From: Ophiodon elongatus
Lineage: Eukaryota > Chordata > Actinopteri > Perciformes > Hexagrammidae
Direction of reading: 5' to 3'
Length of the DNA stretch: 64,000 nt
NCBI GenBank assembly: GCA_016806645.1
Contig: JACSYO010001494.1
Location: 1,138,001-1,202,000, forward strand
Below the pieces are notes generated by a model. It worked only from the letters and a program-made list of their open reading frames with translations. It searched no databases and had not been told where the DNA came from. Each line of letters starts with the position of its first letter. Positions within the stretch are counted from its first letter, which is position 1. Position numbers and translations under genes: made by a program. Of this stretch, positions 1 through 11,035 are shown piece by piece.

Positions 1-981
1 CTTGCTTTGCTTTTGTTATTAAATTATACTTCTTTTCTTGCATTTTTTCCATCACATTCGGCTGTATGTCCAAGTGATAAATGGTCCAAAATGTTCAAAG
101 TCAATATTCCACCAGAATATTCAGATGAGACACAAGTGCAATGAGCCATGTTTTTTTTTTTTACATTGTAAATGTGCCCGTTCAAAATTAATATTCAGCA
201 CTTCACTGCCAGTGACACATCGAGTATGTCATTGGCATGTATGATTAAACGATTAAACTGAGGTCAAAAAGAGACAAAGTCGATTCTAAGGAACTTATGG
301 AAATTAACCTTTAAGGAGAGTCTGCTTTATGCCCTGCTTATAGAAAATAAGTGGAATAGTGGAAGTTAGTTATGATGCAGGACTCTCTTGAGGAAATCTG
401 TGTTCAGAGAAGAAATGACCTGTGCTCTTGCTCCTCATAAGCAGCTATTATTAGAGTGGTCTACAGAAATAGGAAAGTAACTTCTAGCTTCCCAGGGGAG
501 TCGTTCTTGTATTGGATGTAAATGTATTCAACCTTCTCTGGCCATGTGTCCGCTGGCTGCAGGCCTCTGGGGAAAGGCTGCTCTGTGGTCCGAGCCAGCC
601 GAGGGTTAAAAACAAGAAGCAGATGGGTGTACGTTTATGGAAATGAGCTTCCATTTTCAACTTCAACACCGAAGTTGCCTCACTATTAATGTATTAATGA
701 CATTCAACATATATTTAGATGTAGGTGTGAATAAGGACATTTTTATGTGTCTCTTAAACCAGATTAGATTTCGACATAGGTGGTTTTTTTCCGTTTTTTT
801 CAACATTCATCAGGGCTTCATTCAACAACTCTTCATACAGAGGTGAGTTGAAAAATGATGATATCAAGGAAAAGAGTTTCTTTTTTCCACAGGCTGCATC
901 ACTGATGGGTTTTTATAACTTTTTTCGCCTTTAGCTGATAAACACCTCCTCACAGCATATAGTGAATCCACTGATGCATTG
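1..981. other. Noncoding AT-rich DNA, no gene seen
   Basis: I see no repeat family or coding signal I can name here. The small open frames on both strands are under 70 codons, with no splice context or recognisable motif. Short poly-T runs occur near 150 and 785. Confidence 0.6.
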
Positions 982-985
982 TCAT

Positions 986-1413
986 TGTCACAACGCAGTG
1001 ATTACTGGAACAGGGATGGAACCCAAAGGCGGACAGCAGAGGAGGCAGCAGAATGACTTCAGTGATTCATTATAGAGATGTGCTCACACAAAGTCCAAAT
1101 AAAGCAGCAGGTAAGCAGGTGACAACAGGTAAGACACGACGAAACACCACGTGGCAACGATGACGAACAGACGCAAGACTGAGGGGAGGTCAGAGAGCGA
1201 ATACACAAGGAGGGGAGGGCGATAACCAGGGTCAGGGGACGGCCGGCCTGATGGGGATCAGGTGAAACTCACCAGGGCGGGGCAGACAGTCGTACAGGTG
1301 GGAAACGCATCAGGGCAGGAAGCAAAGTTGACTGTTTCAAAGTAAAAACCAAGGAAACTATGCATAAACGACAAGAAACAAAGAAAACATAGCCTTAGAA
1401 CAGAGCGGGACCA
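986..1413 (-). mobile_element. Solo LTR, gypsy-like, with TCAT target duplication
   Basis: Read on the minus strand, this 428-bp unit begins TGGTCCCGC and ends TTGTGACA, the TG...CA ends of an LTR. The 4 bases TCAT flank it directly on both sides (982-985 and 1414-1417), which is a target-site duplication. Near its minus-strand 3' end it has a CTTTGGGTTCC stretch like the end of other fish gypsy LTRs in this window. No internal coding region or second LTR is adjacent, so it is best read as the product of LTR-LTR recombination. The family name is not known to me. A 4-base match alone could be chance, so the exact boundaries are moderately certain. Confidence 0.7.
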
Positions 1414-1417
1414 TCAT

Positions 1418-3095
1418 CAATTAAGACCTTTACAGTATTATATAGGGAATTAGGACTGCTGTTTATTTTCTTGGCTCAAACACTATATGAAAACCTTTTT
1501 TCTATTTTTGGGGGGGGGGGATCAATATAATTTTATGTAGTTGGATGAAAAGTTAAATCTATAGTAGGGGAACTTAAAGGGAATATTCAACATCTAGTAT
1601 CTGATGTCCGCAATGGATTCCTTAGTGCGTGCTTAATTAACCAAGAAAGCTGAGTTATCCTGCTCAGTTGTGCCGGCGGTGCCTACATGTACCAGGATGC
1701 ATTGCCCGCACGCTACTGAGTTGAGATGTTCGTCGGAAAAGCATTTATTGCACCTGGAACAAAAGAATCCCGTGTTGATATTTTTCTGTGCTCAGATATA
1801 CGTTGTTTGTATTTTAGTTTGATGAATTCATGGAATACGGTTTGGTGCATCATGAAATCATTAACACAGGCGTAGTTCTGTTTCCAGAGGATAAAACAGG
1901 CAAAAGTGAAACTATCCCAGACGCATATGGACACTTTCAAACTAATTGAGTTGCTGCAAAAAGTTTTCTGGGCCGTGATCCCACACTGCAGGTCCACGGC
2001 ATCTTTAAACCGCAGGGACTGCAGGAGGATTCGGCAGCCAAAGATATTCACCGCAGAATGAAACTCTCCCCGTCAAAACTGTCTCCAGAAAATTTCTGCT
2101 GCCCAATTTAATTTCTTCACTACCCAACTTTAGGTCCTGGACCAGCCTGTGAGAGAATAATCTACAGCGTCAATGTATAATTAACTAGAAAGGCCAAAAG
2201 ATCCATCTGGTTTTCAATTAGACCGCTATCTCCGGAGAATGGGTCTAGCGTTCGACTTCTTTCTATAGAATGGAAGTCAGCGAGGTCAGCGAAATTAATG
2301 TCTCCCTTGTCGGAACCAATCCCCCGAGAGTATTCATCCTTAGTTATGCACTAGGTTGGATATGACATCTTCCTCATGTTGAAGCTGCTCCAGTATAACA
2401 GTTTTTTCTTGGGTGGGGTGGGTTTCTGAAAGTTGGTTGAATTTACAGTGTATCGAACACAGGCATTGTTTGATGCAGTACAAAAACTTTTGTTTACTTC
2501 GGAACAGGATGATCGGTTGACCTCTGGCATGTCAGAAACTTTGGTTAGCTGTCTTCCGCAGTACTATTTCCCACACTGCTGCCGTCATATGATCCATTAT
2601 AAACAGAAGTGAGCTTTTTTCAATACCACTGGAGCGGTCTCGACTGATCTGCCGTGACGTAAAACTGAACAGACAGACTAATCGCATATTCCAACCATCT
2701 GCAGCTGCATTTTTCTTCTCTTTTTTTTCCACAGCAGAATTGGACTAAGTAATGGTGCCTTTGTCTATTTGTGTCAACGTTGTTTGTTCTTTATTGGAAT
2801 TGTCGCTACACAAAACTGACCGCCAGTTCCTCGCTTACGTTTAGTGTGAGAAAGGCTTATATGAAACTAAAAACTGATTATGAGAAACAAAAATGAAGAG
2901 ATAAGGCTACTATTATAACTTTTGGGAACTGAAACTGATAACTGTAATGCAAACAAATAGCGGGTGGGGGGGTTGTGGGTTTATTTCATCAAACTAGACC
3001 ATCAGTGAACTGTAAAATCACTGCAGGCTGCAACTAAATCCTTAGTTTTCTTAAGACATTGCGGTGTGCGCTTGGCTGCATTAACATCCATGTCA

Positions 3096-3097
<2 letters not shown>
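1418..3097. other. Noncoding stretch, no gene seen
   Basis: Contains a G10 run near 1511-1520 and mixed-composition DNA. The minus-strand frame of 112 codons at 1713-2051 has no recognisable domain, no acceptor or donor arrangement and no codon pattern I would trust, so I do not call it a gene. Confidence 0.55.

Positions 3098-3138
<41 letters not shown>
3098..3138. repeat. (CT)n microsatellite
   Basis: About 20 uninterrupted CT dinucleotides. The next bases, CACAG then AGTGCG, give a pyrimidine tract followed by CAG that could look like a splice acceptor, but no exon follows convincingly. Confidence 0.97.
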
Positions 3139-3141
<3 letters not shown>

Positions 3142-3624
3142 GAGTGCGTCTGGAGGTCAGTACCAGGAGCCGACTGCGTAATGAGCTGCTGCTTTAGCAA
3201 ATCATCAAACGAGTTCTTTGCTAGCATAGCCCCGCCTTTATGACAGCTTGTTACTTACGGTACATTAATCAATACTACGGGGGTCGCTCATGACACTGCC
3301 TTCCTTTGAATTACTGCTGGTGTGAGATTTAGGCTTGATTACACATTGAATGTGTTCATTATAGACACTGAGGCCATGTCAGTATTGTATCTTACAATTT
3401 GAGGATTTTAAAAACCTGAGGCGTTTACTTGCTACTATTACATACAAATTGCACATAGTGGGGTTTATTTTAGGCTCTGGAGATATTTTTTTTCGTTATT
3501 TAAGCACCAAAGTTATACCCCAGCAAAAAAAATATATGAATGTACAGTTTGTCTGGTCAAACATTTCATTGGGTTAATTTGAAGTCATGAACTCAGTATG
3601 TGTGTTTGAGTATAGTTGTGCATG
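3139..3624. other. Noncoding stretch, no gene seen
   Basis: AT-rich sequence between the CT microsatellite and the inverted-repeat element. Nothing recognisable. Confidence 0.6.
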
Positions 3625-3858
3625 TATCTTTGTGAGGACCAATGTAAGTTTACCTCAGAGTGAGGACATTCTTGGAAAGTCCATCCTGGCCATCTTCAAA
3701 GGCCTGTTTGAAGGTGTAGACTTGGTTTTAAGGTTTTTAATTTGAATTGGGTTTAGGTTGGGGTAAACGTTGGGGGTCAGCCATTTAGCTGTGATGGTTA
3801 AAGTTAAGGGTTAAGGCATAGAGAACCCAATGTGTCAATGACTGTCCTCACAAAGATA
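3625..3858. mobile_element. Short inverted-repeat (MITE-like) element
   Basis: The unit opens with TATCTTTGTGAGGAC (3625-3639) and closes with its exact reverse complement GTCCTCACAAAGATA (3844-3858), so it has 15-bp terminal inverted repeats around a 234-bp noncoding core. The core carries GGGTTTAGG / GTTAAGGG-type runs common in a widespread fish repeat with the same tips, usually next to TG microsatellites, as here (TG run after 3870). This is a non-autonomous DNA-transposon derivative. The terminal TA may be the target duplication. The superfamily cannot be settled by eye. Confidence 0.8.
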
Positions 3859-5533
3859 GGTATACAGGGATAGGTGTGTGTGTGTGTCATGCTTCACATC
3901 TAAATCAGCTGTTTGGGCTTTCTTAAAAGAACATTAAAGCTGTCTGACCATTCATTAATGCACTTTTTAATGACTACAAACTCAATCAAACCCTACACAA
4001 ACACATCAACGCAATAACAGCTATCCCATTTTGTGTTTGAGCTGAAGTAATTGGCATGCAGCGTGTTACTTTTAAAAACAAATCTATATTTATTGAGTTT
4101 GTAGATAAATAAATGCATTAGAGAAGTTGATTCTGTGTTGGTTATTTCAGCAGCACATAATGCTTTCCCCTCAGCTAGCAAAGGTCCAAATACAAAAAAC
4201 AAAAATGTAAAAATAATTTCTGTAGTTGTTCACTTTTGGGGCAAATAAATGTTTAATTTATTTGATTTGAAAAGCAGTTAGTCTGAGTCAAATCCCTCGG
4301 CTTGTTTAACAAACTAATATGATTATGACACTCAAGTGGGTGTCCAAAATCCACATCTGATTCATTATTTCAACATAAAACTGGTTATTGCCGTGCTCTT
4401 GGAAATGCATCGTCCCAAATGACTGAAAGCATAAAAGTTATATATAAGGAAAATGGATTGGAGGTTAAATCGATGCCATGTGTCTGTCTGTCCCCCCGGC
4501 TGACAATGTTTCATAATTAACTGTCTACCCATTGGCAAGTTGGATGCTTATATTGATTCTGATTGGCTTTCATCCCCACGGGTTTGCTTTACAGTAAGAG
4601 CTCCTTCTGAATGTCTCTCCCTCTCTGTCTTTGTCATCCGATCGGCCTTTCTCGCCTCAACGCTGCAGGCTGATTGGTCATTTTGGCAGACAGCGGTCTT
4701 TTGATGTTAAGGAAAGTCTCCGTCGCCTCGGGTGGGTGTGTGTGTGTGTGTGTAATATTACAAAGACCAGGCCCAACACAGACACACACATCATACACAC
4801 ACAAAAAAACACTTCATTCAGTTTAACTCCAGGCTTAGGACAAGTAGTGGCAGATGACAGCAAACCACACACACACACACACAGAGAGACAGACAGAGAC
4901 ACAAAAACACTTATTTCTGAGCTCAGTTTCCCTGCACACACCGGTTGACAAATGTGTGTTGTTTTATCCAGGTCTCTAGATCATACACACATAGGTCCAT
5001 TTCCATTCTTCATATCTTCATATCCCTGAGCCTATTGATGTGGTGGAGTTAACCCCAGACATAGTTCCACTGCCTCTGGTGGTTTAATTTGGCACATCAA
5101 TACAAAGTGATATACATTAACATACAATAACATTCACACAGTATGAAAAAAAACGACTACATCCACTTCTTATACATAGTCTATGGTTAAAATATTCCCC
5201 TCTATAGGGAAATCTACATATAAACATAAGCCAATTTACCACGATAGAAATAGAATAGCAACATTTAGCACCTGTATGAAATTTTTAGATAGGTTATAAT
5301 ATCAGAAGTGTTACCATGTGCTCCACTACATACAAATCTCTGCCTTGTCCACATACCATTTCACAGGAATATATAATACCCTATTCATAATTTAGCATAA
5401 AGACACATTGCTGCTAGATTAAATCAAATCTAAACCTCAAACCAACATTTCACATTAATATCTTAGAACTTATAAAACGTACCACTTACTAGTACGCTAA
5501 TGTAATGTAAACAAAATACCCAATTAAAAGACT
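3859..5533. other. Noncoding DNA with small TG/CA microsatellites
   Basis: Holds short TG runs (about 3872-3888 and 4737-4754) and CA runs (4866-4883). Open frames at 4631-4948 on both strands are translations of these tracts. Around 5140-5200 an antisense fragment (CATCCACTTCTTATACATAG) resembles the tip of the interspersed family found at 31.6, 48.9 and 60.6 kb. Confidence 0.55.
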
Positions 5534-5965
5534 CTATGCCCCAAATAGTAATAGGATAGGTACAGGGTATAAAACTGTTATAATATGGTATAAACAGATG
5601 ATCCAGAGAGGAAATGATCTCTCTCTGATCTTTTCCACTCCCGACATGGCTCCAAGGGAAGGGAATGTCTGTACAAGGTTTCCCTCCTCACACAGCACAG
5701 CGCTTCTGGGGAAAGTGATGTTGACCGACATGACAATGTAGCAGTCATCCTCCCTCCGCCGTTGTTGGAATATATGATCCCGAAGAACACAGGGGACAGC
5801 CAGCAGATGTGCAACATTAGAGAGGCTCAAAGGGGCATGGCAGGAGAAGAATTCATGGTGGCTGATGGCAACACATTTTAACATTCCTTCAATGCTGGCT
5901 GGGGGGATCCCAGCCTGGCCCCACTCATTTGGTGAGGTTAAGTCAAAATACGAGTTGATGACCAT
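5534..5965 (-). CDS. Unrecognised 143-codon frame, possibly decayed
   Basis: This is the longest frame outside transposon DNA in the first 7 kb. It starts MVINSYFDL, has scattered cysteines and a hydrophobic last 25 residues (LYHIITVLYPVPILLLFG) that could be a membrane segment. Just upstream on the same strand another ATG frame reads an acidic run (EYENIFTDNDEDN) and then hits a stop in a different phase, which could mean an intron or a frameshifted pseudogene. I do not recognise the family and see no TATA box, convincing splice sites or polyadenylation signal. It could equally be a chance frame in an unclassified repeat. Confidence 0.2.
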   Translation of the reverse strand: MVINSYFDLTSPNEWGQAGIPPASIEGMLKCVAISHHEFFSCHAPLSLSNVAHLLAVPCVLRDHIFQQRRREDDCYIVMSVNITFPRSAVLCEEGNLVQTFPSLGAMSGVEKIRERSFPLWIICLYHIITVLYPVPILLLFGA

Positions 5966-7149
5966 CGTGTTATTCTCATTGTTGATAATTAATTATCCTC
6001 GTCATTGTCAGTGAAGATGTTCTCGTATTCTGGGCTCAAGTTAAATAATTTTCCTTTAGTGAGATGTCCATTCATTCTGTGAATTAAAGATGCATTCCTC
6101 CGGATTTACACATTCAAGTCAAACTTCACTTGTCATGAGAAATACTGGGAATTACTAATTAACCTACTACATGTACTAGGCATGGAAGGTCGAAGAAAAG
6201 ATAGTCATTTTAGATATTGGGAAATGTAGGATCCGGTCCTTTTGAAGCTTGACCCATACTCTTGACCCCAACGTAATTGCCCACTGGTGTATCCCTTTTG
6301 ATGTTAAGATACTACAAATCACTGATACATATTATAGAAAGTGTTCTGGTTTTGTTGTAATCTGGGCAACTTCGTTTTAGATGCACACATGTAACTTTGC
6401 ATGATCATTAAACATGTTTGTCCCACATGGTCTCGTAGACGCACATTTTCTCGACATTCACAAAAGACATTAATGCAGCCTGAATTTTTGTATTTCGACA
6501 TAATTAGCATGGCATTGCTACTGCACCAGTTGCGTTCAGTAGTTCGAGTTAGAGGTTATCATGTATTATTTTGCATCATAATGAGCTGACTTTATCACTA
6601 TGGTTGAATCCACACAGTATGCACACTTCTTTTTCTGCATATTTCACAGTGGTAAACAAACATTCTAAATGGGTCCTAATTTATTTTCTGTTTCAGTGTG
6701 TGGGAATGACATCAGCTGACATGAAGTAAACATGGACCCAAAGGAAAAACATTTATTTTGATCTGTACCCTCATCTTGAGTTATTCTAGTCTAAATTGCT
6801 CAAAGAAGATTCATTTAGTTGGTTCTGGTCATGGCGACAATTACACTGTCTTGATATAGTGAAAGCAATACAATCTGCTTCCATTAGCTTTTGCAAAAAT
6901 AGATGCATGGAGAGACGCAAGGAAACCATGCAAGGAGAGAGGAAACGAGACAAGACGTCCTTTTCTTCTGAAGCGCCACGTGAAGCGTCGTTTGCTTCTG
7001 CTGACGGCACACGACAGTTTGCTGCCAATTTAAACCATGATATTTTTACTAACCACGTATGTTTGTATTATGTATTCTTTGTATATATGTAATGTATTAT
7101 GAGATTTCTATCAGAAAGCCCTGAATAGCCCACCGCTACGTACACACAC
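5966..7149. other. Noncoding stretch, no gene seen
   Basis: Mixed AT-rich sequence. Overlapping frames on opposite strands near 6319-6589 and 6786-7092 are mutual shadows without motifs. Confidence 0.55.
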
Positions 7150-7560
7150 AAACAATAGCACCCACCACCTGCCGACACAGCTACTTGTATTTACATTTCC
7201 ATAATTTATTGCAGACCGAAATAAAGTCTATAGATGAAGAGTTAATTAGCGGCAACAGAGAAATGCCATCCTTAAAATGAATAAAGCAACACCAGTTTTA
7301 TTCATACCATCGGCAATTAAAAAAACATGATTTCAGAAATAAAAGTGACATCATATTAACTACCCAAGACCACATTGATTAATAATCCCTGGATTGCACA
7401 CAATAAACTCTTTATGAATATCAATGCTAACAGAGATATCTGTTTATGCTAATTAACCCTTGAAATTCAATACAATTCCCTCACTGCCATTCAGCAGCTG
7501 AATGTAGGACATCATTAGGTGTGTTGATAAGCTACCGATTGTAACTCATTAGGTTAATGA
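7150..7560. promoter_or_regulatory. AT-rich, low-repeat stretch, possible conserved noncoding element
   Basis: CpG-poor sequence with several TTAATTAGC / CTAATTAAC and TTTATGAATAT-type motifs, the core sites of homeodomain factors, and no microsatellite or transposon signature. This composition is typical of vertebrate conserved noncoding elements near developmental genes, but it is only suggestive. No alignment is available. Confidence 0.2.
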
Positions 7561-7576
7561 AAGAATAAGGTACCAG

Positions 7577-7640
7577 GCCTATATAAGTGTCGGGAAAAAG
7601 ATGTTCATCTGTACAAGAAAAATAACAAGATGTCTCTCAA
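7577..7640 (+). promoter_or_regulatory. Possible TATA promoter ahead of the transposase remnant
   Basis: CCTATATAAG at about 7577-7586 is followed some 45 bases later by AAGATGTCTC, a reasonable start context. It lies 5' of the HARBI1-like remnant on the same strand, so it could be the element's own promoter. The frame after the ATG closes after about 22 codons. Confidence 0.3.
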
Positions 7641-7859
7641 CCCTTTGATGTCCGCAAATGGCATTTATAACATGCTCCAGCAAGACCTTAAACCTTAGTA
7701 GAGGTAAGCATCATACACACAGCAAGTGTAATGCTTTACGATTGGTTGCACCAATAAGATTAATCAAATGTGAGATAACTTGTGATTACAGTTTAGAAAT
7801 GCTAGGTGTTGGAAGTAACTATTCCCTTGAAGCTGGACACAAAGCCAGTCGATGCACAG

Positions 7860-8690
7860 CTCAATCCCCATGTGCCAGTCCTTGATGTGTTCTTTGATGG
7901 TCAGAAAGACCTCATGGCTGACTACAGGCTGTGGTGACAGTCCATTGAGGCCATTTTGAGGATATGGCCATCATAAAACACACAAAACATTGATGGCCAT
8001 TTACTGGTTGGCACAGCGCTTATCATACAGTGTTGTGTCCCGGGCCTTTACTGTTCCCAAGTCTACAGTCTGGTACGTACTGGAGGGGGGTAAATTGCAG
8101 CTCTTTCGCTGGGAGGTCACCAAATTGCCCACCGCTGGAGCACTGGATGAGGTTGGCCACGCATTTTCCCAGCTGACCAAACAGCCCAGTGTTCTCCAGG
8201 TGTGTGGTTGCCATTGATAGCTGCCATGTCCACATAAAAAGGCTCTGTGTCCTCCCTCAGGTGAGGCTAAACTAAGTTGGTAATGCATCAATAACCATCA
8301 ATTACTCAAATTAATTAGTTTCACACTCTCTACGGGATACTTTATTTTGGGTGTTGGTGGCTACCCCTTCGTGGCAAGACCTGTGGCCCATCACCACCCC
8401 GCATAGAGAACTACTGCAAAGGAAGGTGCAGAGTCACTTTAACCAGCATCATGCAAAGGCCTGTTCGATCATATAACGGGCTTTTCGATCATAGAACGTT
8501 GAAGACTCGCTGGAGATCACTGTTTTTCAGGGCTCTGGAGGTCGAACACATCTTTATTCCCTCAGTCAACACCACCGGGGGAAAAGGCAGACATTGCCAG
8601 CGAGACCGACTGGCAGAGCTGCTCTCCGCTCGACGCGTGCACCCTCTGGAGTTGCAGGAACATGACTGTTTGCAGACCTTGGGGACATGA
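7860..8690 (+). pseudogene. HARBI1-like (PIF/Harbinger) transposase, decayed
   Basis: Conceptual translation shows the middle and end of a Harbinger DDE transposase spread over three frames. Around 7993-8200 the frame reads MAIYWLAQRLSYSVVSRAF and ALDEVGHAFSQL, matching the family's YWLA...SY..VSRAF and the helix before the first catalytic residue. After a frame change at about 8203 comes VVAIDSCHVHIK (8204-8240), whose Asp (codon 8216-8218) is the first DDE residue in the family's AIDGCH motif. Then GGYPFVARP (near 8350) and, in other frames, HFNQHHAKACS and KTRWRSLFFRALEVE (near 8425-8560) match the C-terminal end. The segment carrying the second catalytic Asp is largely missing and several stops occur, so it cannot encode an active enzyme. 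Autonomous relatives cut and paste DNA with a Myb-like partner. Confidence 0.85.
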
Positions 8691-8740
8691 AGGCCTCGGA
8701 CACCACACTTTATGATAAGCCGTGTGCCTTTTGAAGCGCC

Positions 8741-9127
8741 TGTGGTGGGCTCAGCTGTGAAGGAGGGACAGAGTAGGGGGGAGTGGCTCAGGGAAAGGTG
8801 CCAGAAGAGGCTTAATTAGCCTCAGCTGGATTGGGTTGGGTGATTGGGTTTCTCCCGTATATGAGCCCCAGTAGGGACGGAGGAGGGGGAGGGAGAGCAG
8901 GAACACAAGCTGGCAGAGCGTCGGACAGACGCTGCGATTGGACCGACAGACAAGCCGGACCAACAGACAAGCCGGACTCGGCAGGTGCGCTCGGGGGCGT
9001 GGCCGAGAGTGCACCACCAGAGCGAGCGCCCAGAGCCTTAAATAAAGCCCATGGATAAACGACATCCAGTCTGAGAAGCGTCTTTGTGCTGGGGGGAAAA
9101 CTCACGGGGTAACACAAACCTGTTACA
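8741..9127 (+). repeat. 5' LTR of the family A gypsy element
   Basis: Begins TGTGGTGGGCTCAG and ends CCTGTTACA. It aligns along its length with the solo LTRs at 14515-14832 and 17901-18204, sharing GTGCCAGAAGAGGCTTAATT, the TATA-like CCCGTATATGAG (about 8854) and an AATAAA polyadenylation signal (about 9040). It is longer than the other two copies because of a GC-rich segment near 8930-9030. Open frames here on both strands are incidental. Confidence 0.9.
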
Positions 9128-9128
9128 C

Positions 9129-9146
9129 TGGCGTCCAATGTGGGGC
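9129..9146 (+). other. Primer binding site, Lys-tRNA type
   Basis: TGGCGTCCAATGTGGGGC lies two bases after the LTR end. It differs at two positions from the TGGCGCCCAACGTGGGGC site complementary to tRNA-Lys used by many gypsy elements and retroviruses. It fixes the LTR boundary and the strand of the element. Confidence 0.85.
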
Positions 9147-9895
9147 CCCTTAATTGAAGAGCACATGCAAAGAGACAAGCAACCCCCAGATCTGCCGGCC
9201 AAGCCGATCATCGCGCTGGGGCAGATGCTGGGAGGGATTGCAGCGATGCAGCGAGATCAGGTGGAGGCAAACCGGCAGTTCCTGATGGCGGCAGATGACT
9301 TAAAGTCGTTCTTGGAGACATTCGAGGAGAAGGCGTGCGGCTGGCGGGCAGCAGAGAGTACAGTCCGTCACCTGCCTCTTCTCAGCAGGGAGGCGCAGAC
9401 GGCGGCCCTGGGGCTGTCCCCGGCGGCCTGGCACAGTTACGTGGATGTCGTAAAGCCGTCATGGATCGGCTGGGCCTGACCCCGGAGGACCACCGGCGGA
9501 GGTTCCACAAAGCCACGCTGGGGCCTGAGAACCGGCCCTTTGCATACGCGCAGCGGCTGAGAGATGATGCAACCAGATGGCTGCAGCCCGGGAGCCCAGG
9601 AGGGGGGCACGAGGTAGTGGAAAAGATCGTCCTGGAGCAGTTTGTGGGGGGGCTACCGGCCAGAACATCAGCGTGGATCCGCTGCCACCGCCCTACAACA
9701 CTGGAGACCGCCATCACCCTGGCGGAGGACCACCTGGTGGTTCATCCCTGCGGTCAGGGGGACACCGGTTGCACGCTGACTTCAGCCCGGCCGACGCCCG
9801 CCCCGGGGCGCACAGGGGGCTCCCACCGCAGCTACTGGCGCAGCCCATACCGACCCCGCGGTCAGCACCCCCACCCCGGCTCCCCGATCCTCTGA
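9138..9895 (+). pseudogene. Gypsy gag polyprotein with SCAN-like region, frameshifted
   Basis: An N-terminal portion (about 9138-9470) has a polar, Gln-rich stretch (EANRQFLMAADDLKSFLE). After a frame change it continues (about 9460-9760) as LTPEDHRRRFHKATLG, PFAYAQRLRDDATRWL, VLEQFVGGLPA and TLAEDHLV. This is the capsid C-terminal region of the gypsy gag group that gave rise to the vertebrate SCAN domain. A Pro-rich tail follows. The nucleocapsid zinc knuckle is mostly lost; only its last half (FQRECPLM, near 9975) survives in the next frame. Frameshifts make it non-functional. Confidence 0.85.
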
Positions 9896-9904
9896 CCCCA
9901 GCTA

Positions 9905-10393
9905 ATGCTGGCACCCTTCCCAACCCACAGGGGGTCCCTCAAACACCAGGGCAGGAGTCTTGGACCCTTTCAGAGGGAGTGTCCGCTGATGGAAGTGGGC
10001 CAGGTGATTCGGGTTGCTTGCTCTCCAACACCCTCCCCCGGTCCAGGAGCGACGTACCGCGTTCCGGTAAGAATCCAGGGGGATACACATCAGGCAATGG
10101 TGGATTCCGGCTGTACACAGTCTATGATTCACCAGAGCCTGGTTCCGCCCGAGGCAATGGTGGAGGCATTGTGGGTGAAAATTAGGTGTGTGCATGAGGA
10201 TGTTCATGAGTATCCTATAGTGTCAGTGGAAATTAGATCCATGGGGAAAAAGCATAGTGTAAAGGTCGCGGTTAGTTCCCACCTTACGCATCCCCATATC
10301 TTGGGAACCGATTGGCCGGGGTTTGACAAGTTAATGGGGCATGCTGCAGGGGTACGGTCACGACGAACAGGGTCATGCGGTATGTGGGTAGGT
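9905..10393 (+). pseudogene. Gypsy retropepsin-like protease fragment
   Basis: The frame 9905-10429 reads, after the zinc-knuckle remnant, YRVPVRIQGDTHQAMVDSGC. The DSG triad is the aspartic protease active site, and HILGTDWPGFDKL near 10290-10330 matches the second protease motif (ILG.DW). The sequence then loses homology before a short frame that belongs to the RT end, so the N-terminal and palm parts of RT are deleted. The active-site Asp is intact but the polyprotein context is broken. Confidence 0.8.
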
Positions 10394-10885
10394 CGACAAG
10401 ACCGCCGCTATCGCAGCCTGTCTGACTAAAAAAGAGGTGAGGCCGTTTCTGGGGCTGGCGGGTTACTACAGGCGCTTCATCCCAAATTTTGCAGACCTGA
10501 CCAGCCCCTTGACCGACCTGACCCGGAAAGGTGCATCAGATCCGGTCCAGTGGACGGAGCAATGCCAGTTGGTGTTTGAGAAGGTAAAACAGGCTCTCTG
10601 TGGGGAGCCACTCCTCTATACACCTAACTTCTCTCTTCCCTTTACTCTGCAGACTGATGCATCGAACAGGGGACTGGGGGCCGTTTTGTCCCAGAATGGC
10701 CCCCAGCCGTGTACAGACCGCCCTGTTCTGTACATCAGCCGGAAGCTGTCAGAGAGGGAGGCCAGGTACAGCACAGTGGAGCAGGAGTGCCTGGCCATCC
10801 GGTGGGCGGTCGACTCCCTGCGCTACTACCTCCTGAGACGCTCATTCACCCTCTGTTCGGACCACGCTCCGCTCCAGGAATGTTC
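10394..10885 (+). pseudogene. Gypsy reverse transcriptase 3' end and RNase H fragment
   Basis: Starts in the RT connection with KKEVRPFLGLAGYYRRFIPN, followed by DPVQWTEQC, then the RNase H core: FTLQTDASNRGLGAVLSQ (first Asp), RYSTVEQECLAI (Glu) and TLCSDHAPLQ (third Asp). Homology ends abruptly after that motif near 10885, where the frame runs into unrelated sequence. The polymerase YxDD motif is absent because the upstream RT is deleted. This is the clearest protein signature in the window. Confidence 0.93.
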
Positions 10886-11035
10886 AAAGAGACCTTTGAG
10901 TTATATTACTACGATCATAGACCCAGGAGTTGACACTAATGCAAGACGCAGTTCTTAACGTTAAATGTATTTTTAAAATGGTCTGACGAAACAAATTAAT
11001 ATCCTGGGCAAAAATCTGTCCAAATGACAACATGA

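Larger units (their letters stand above)
8741..10885 (+). mobile_element. Truncated Ty3/gypsy retrotransposon (family A)
   Basis: Order on the plus strand is 5' LTR (8741-9127), Lys-type primer site, gag, protease, then the end of reverse transcriptase and part of RNase H, after which recognisable sequence stops at about 10885. There is no integrase and no 3' LTR, and most of the RT is deleted between the protease and 10394. Solo LTRs of the same family lie at 14515-14832 and 17901-18204. The insertion point is immediately downstream of the Harbinger transposase remnant. Left flank GCGCC would be half of a target duplication, but the right half is lost with the 3' end. Confidence 0.92.

Noticed and set aside
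1713..2051. 112-codon minus frame
   Set aside because: No recognisable motif or gene structure; length is expected by chance in 64 kb.
8751..9138. Overlapping frames of over 100 codons on both strands
   Set aside because: They fall in the gypsy LTR, which is noncoding; GC bias keeps them open.
9382..9923. Minus frames antisense to gag
   Set aside because: Shadows of the plus-strand gag, with no motif of their own.
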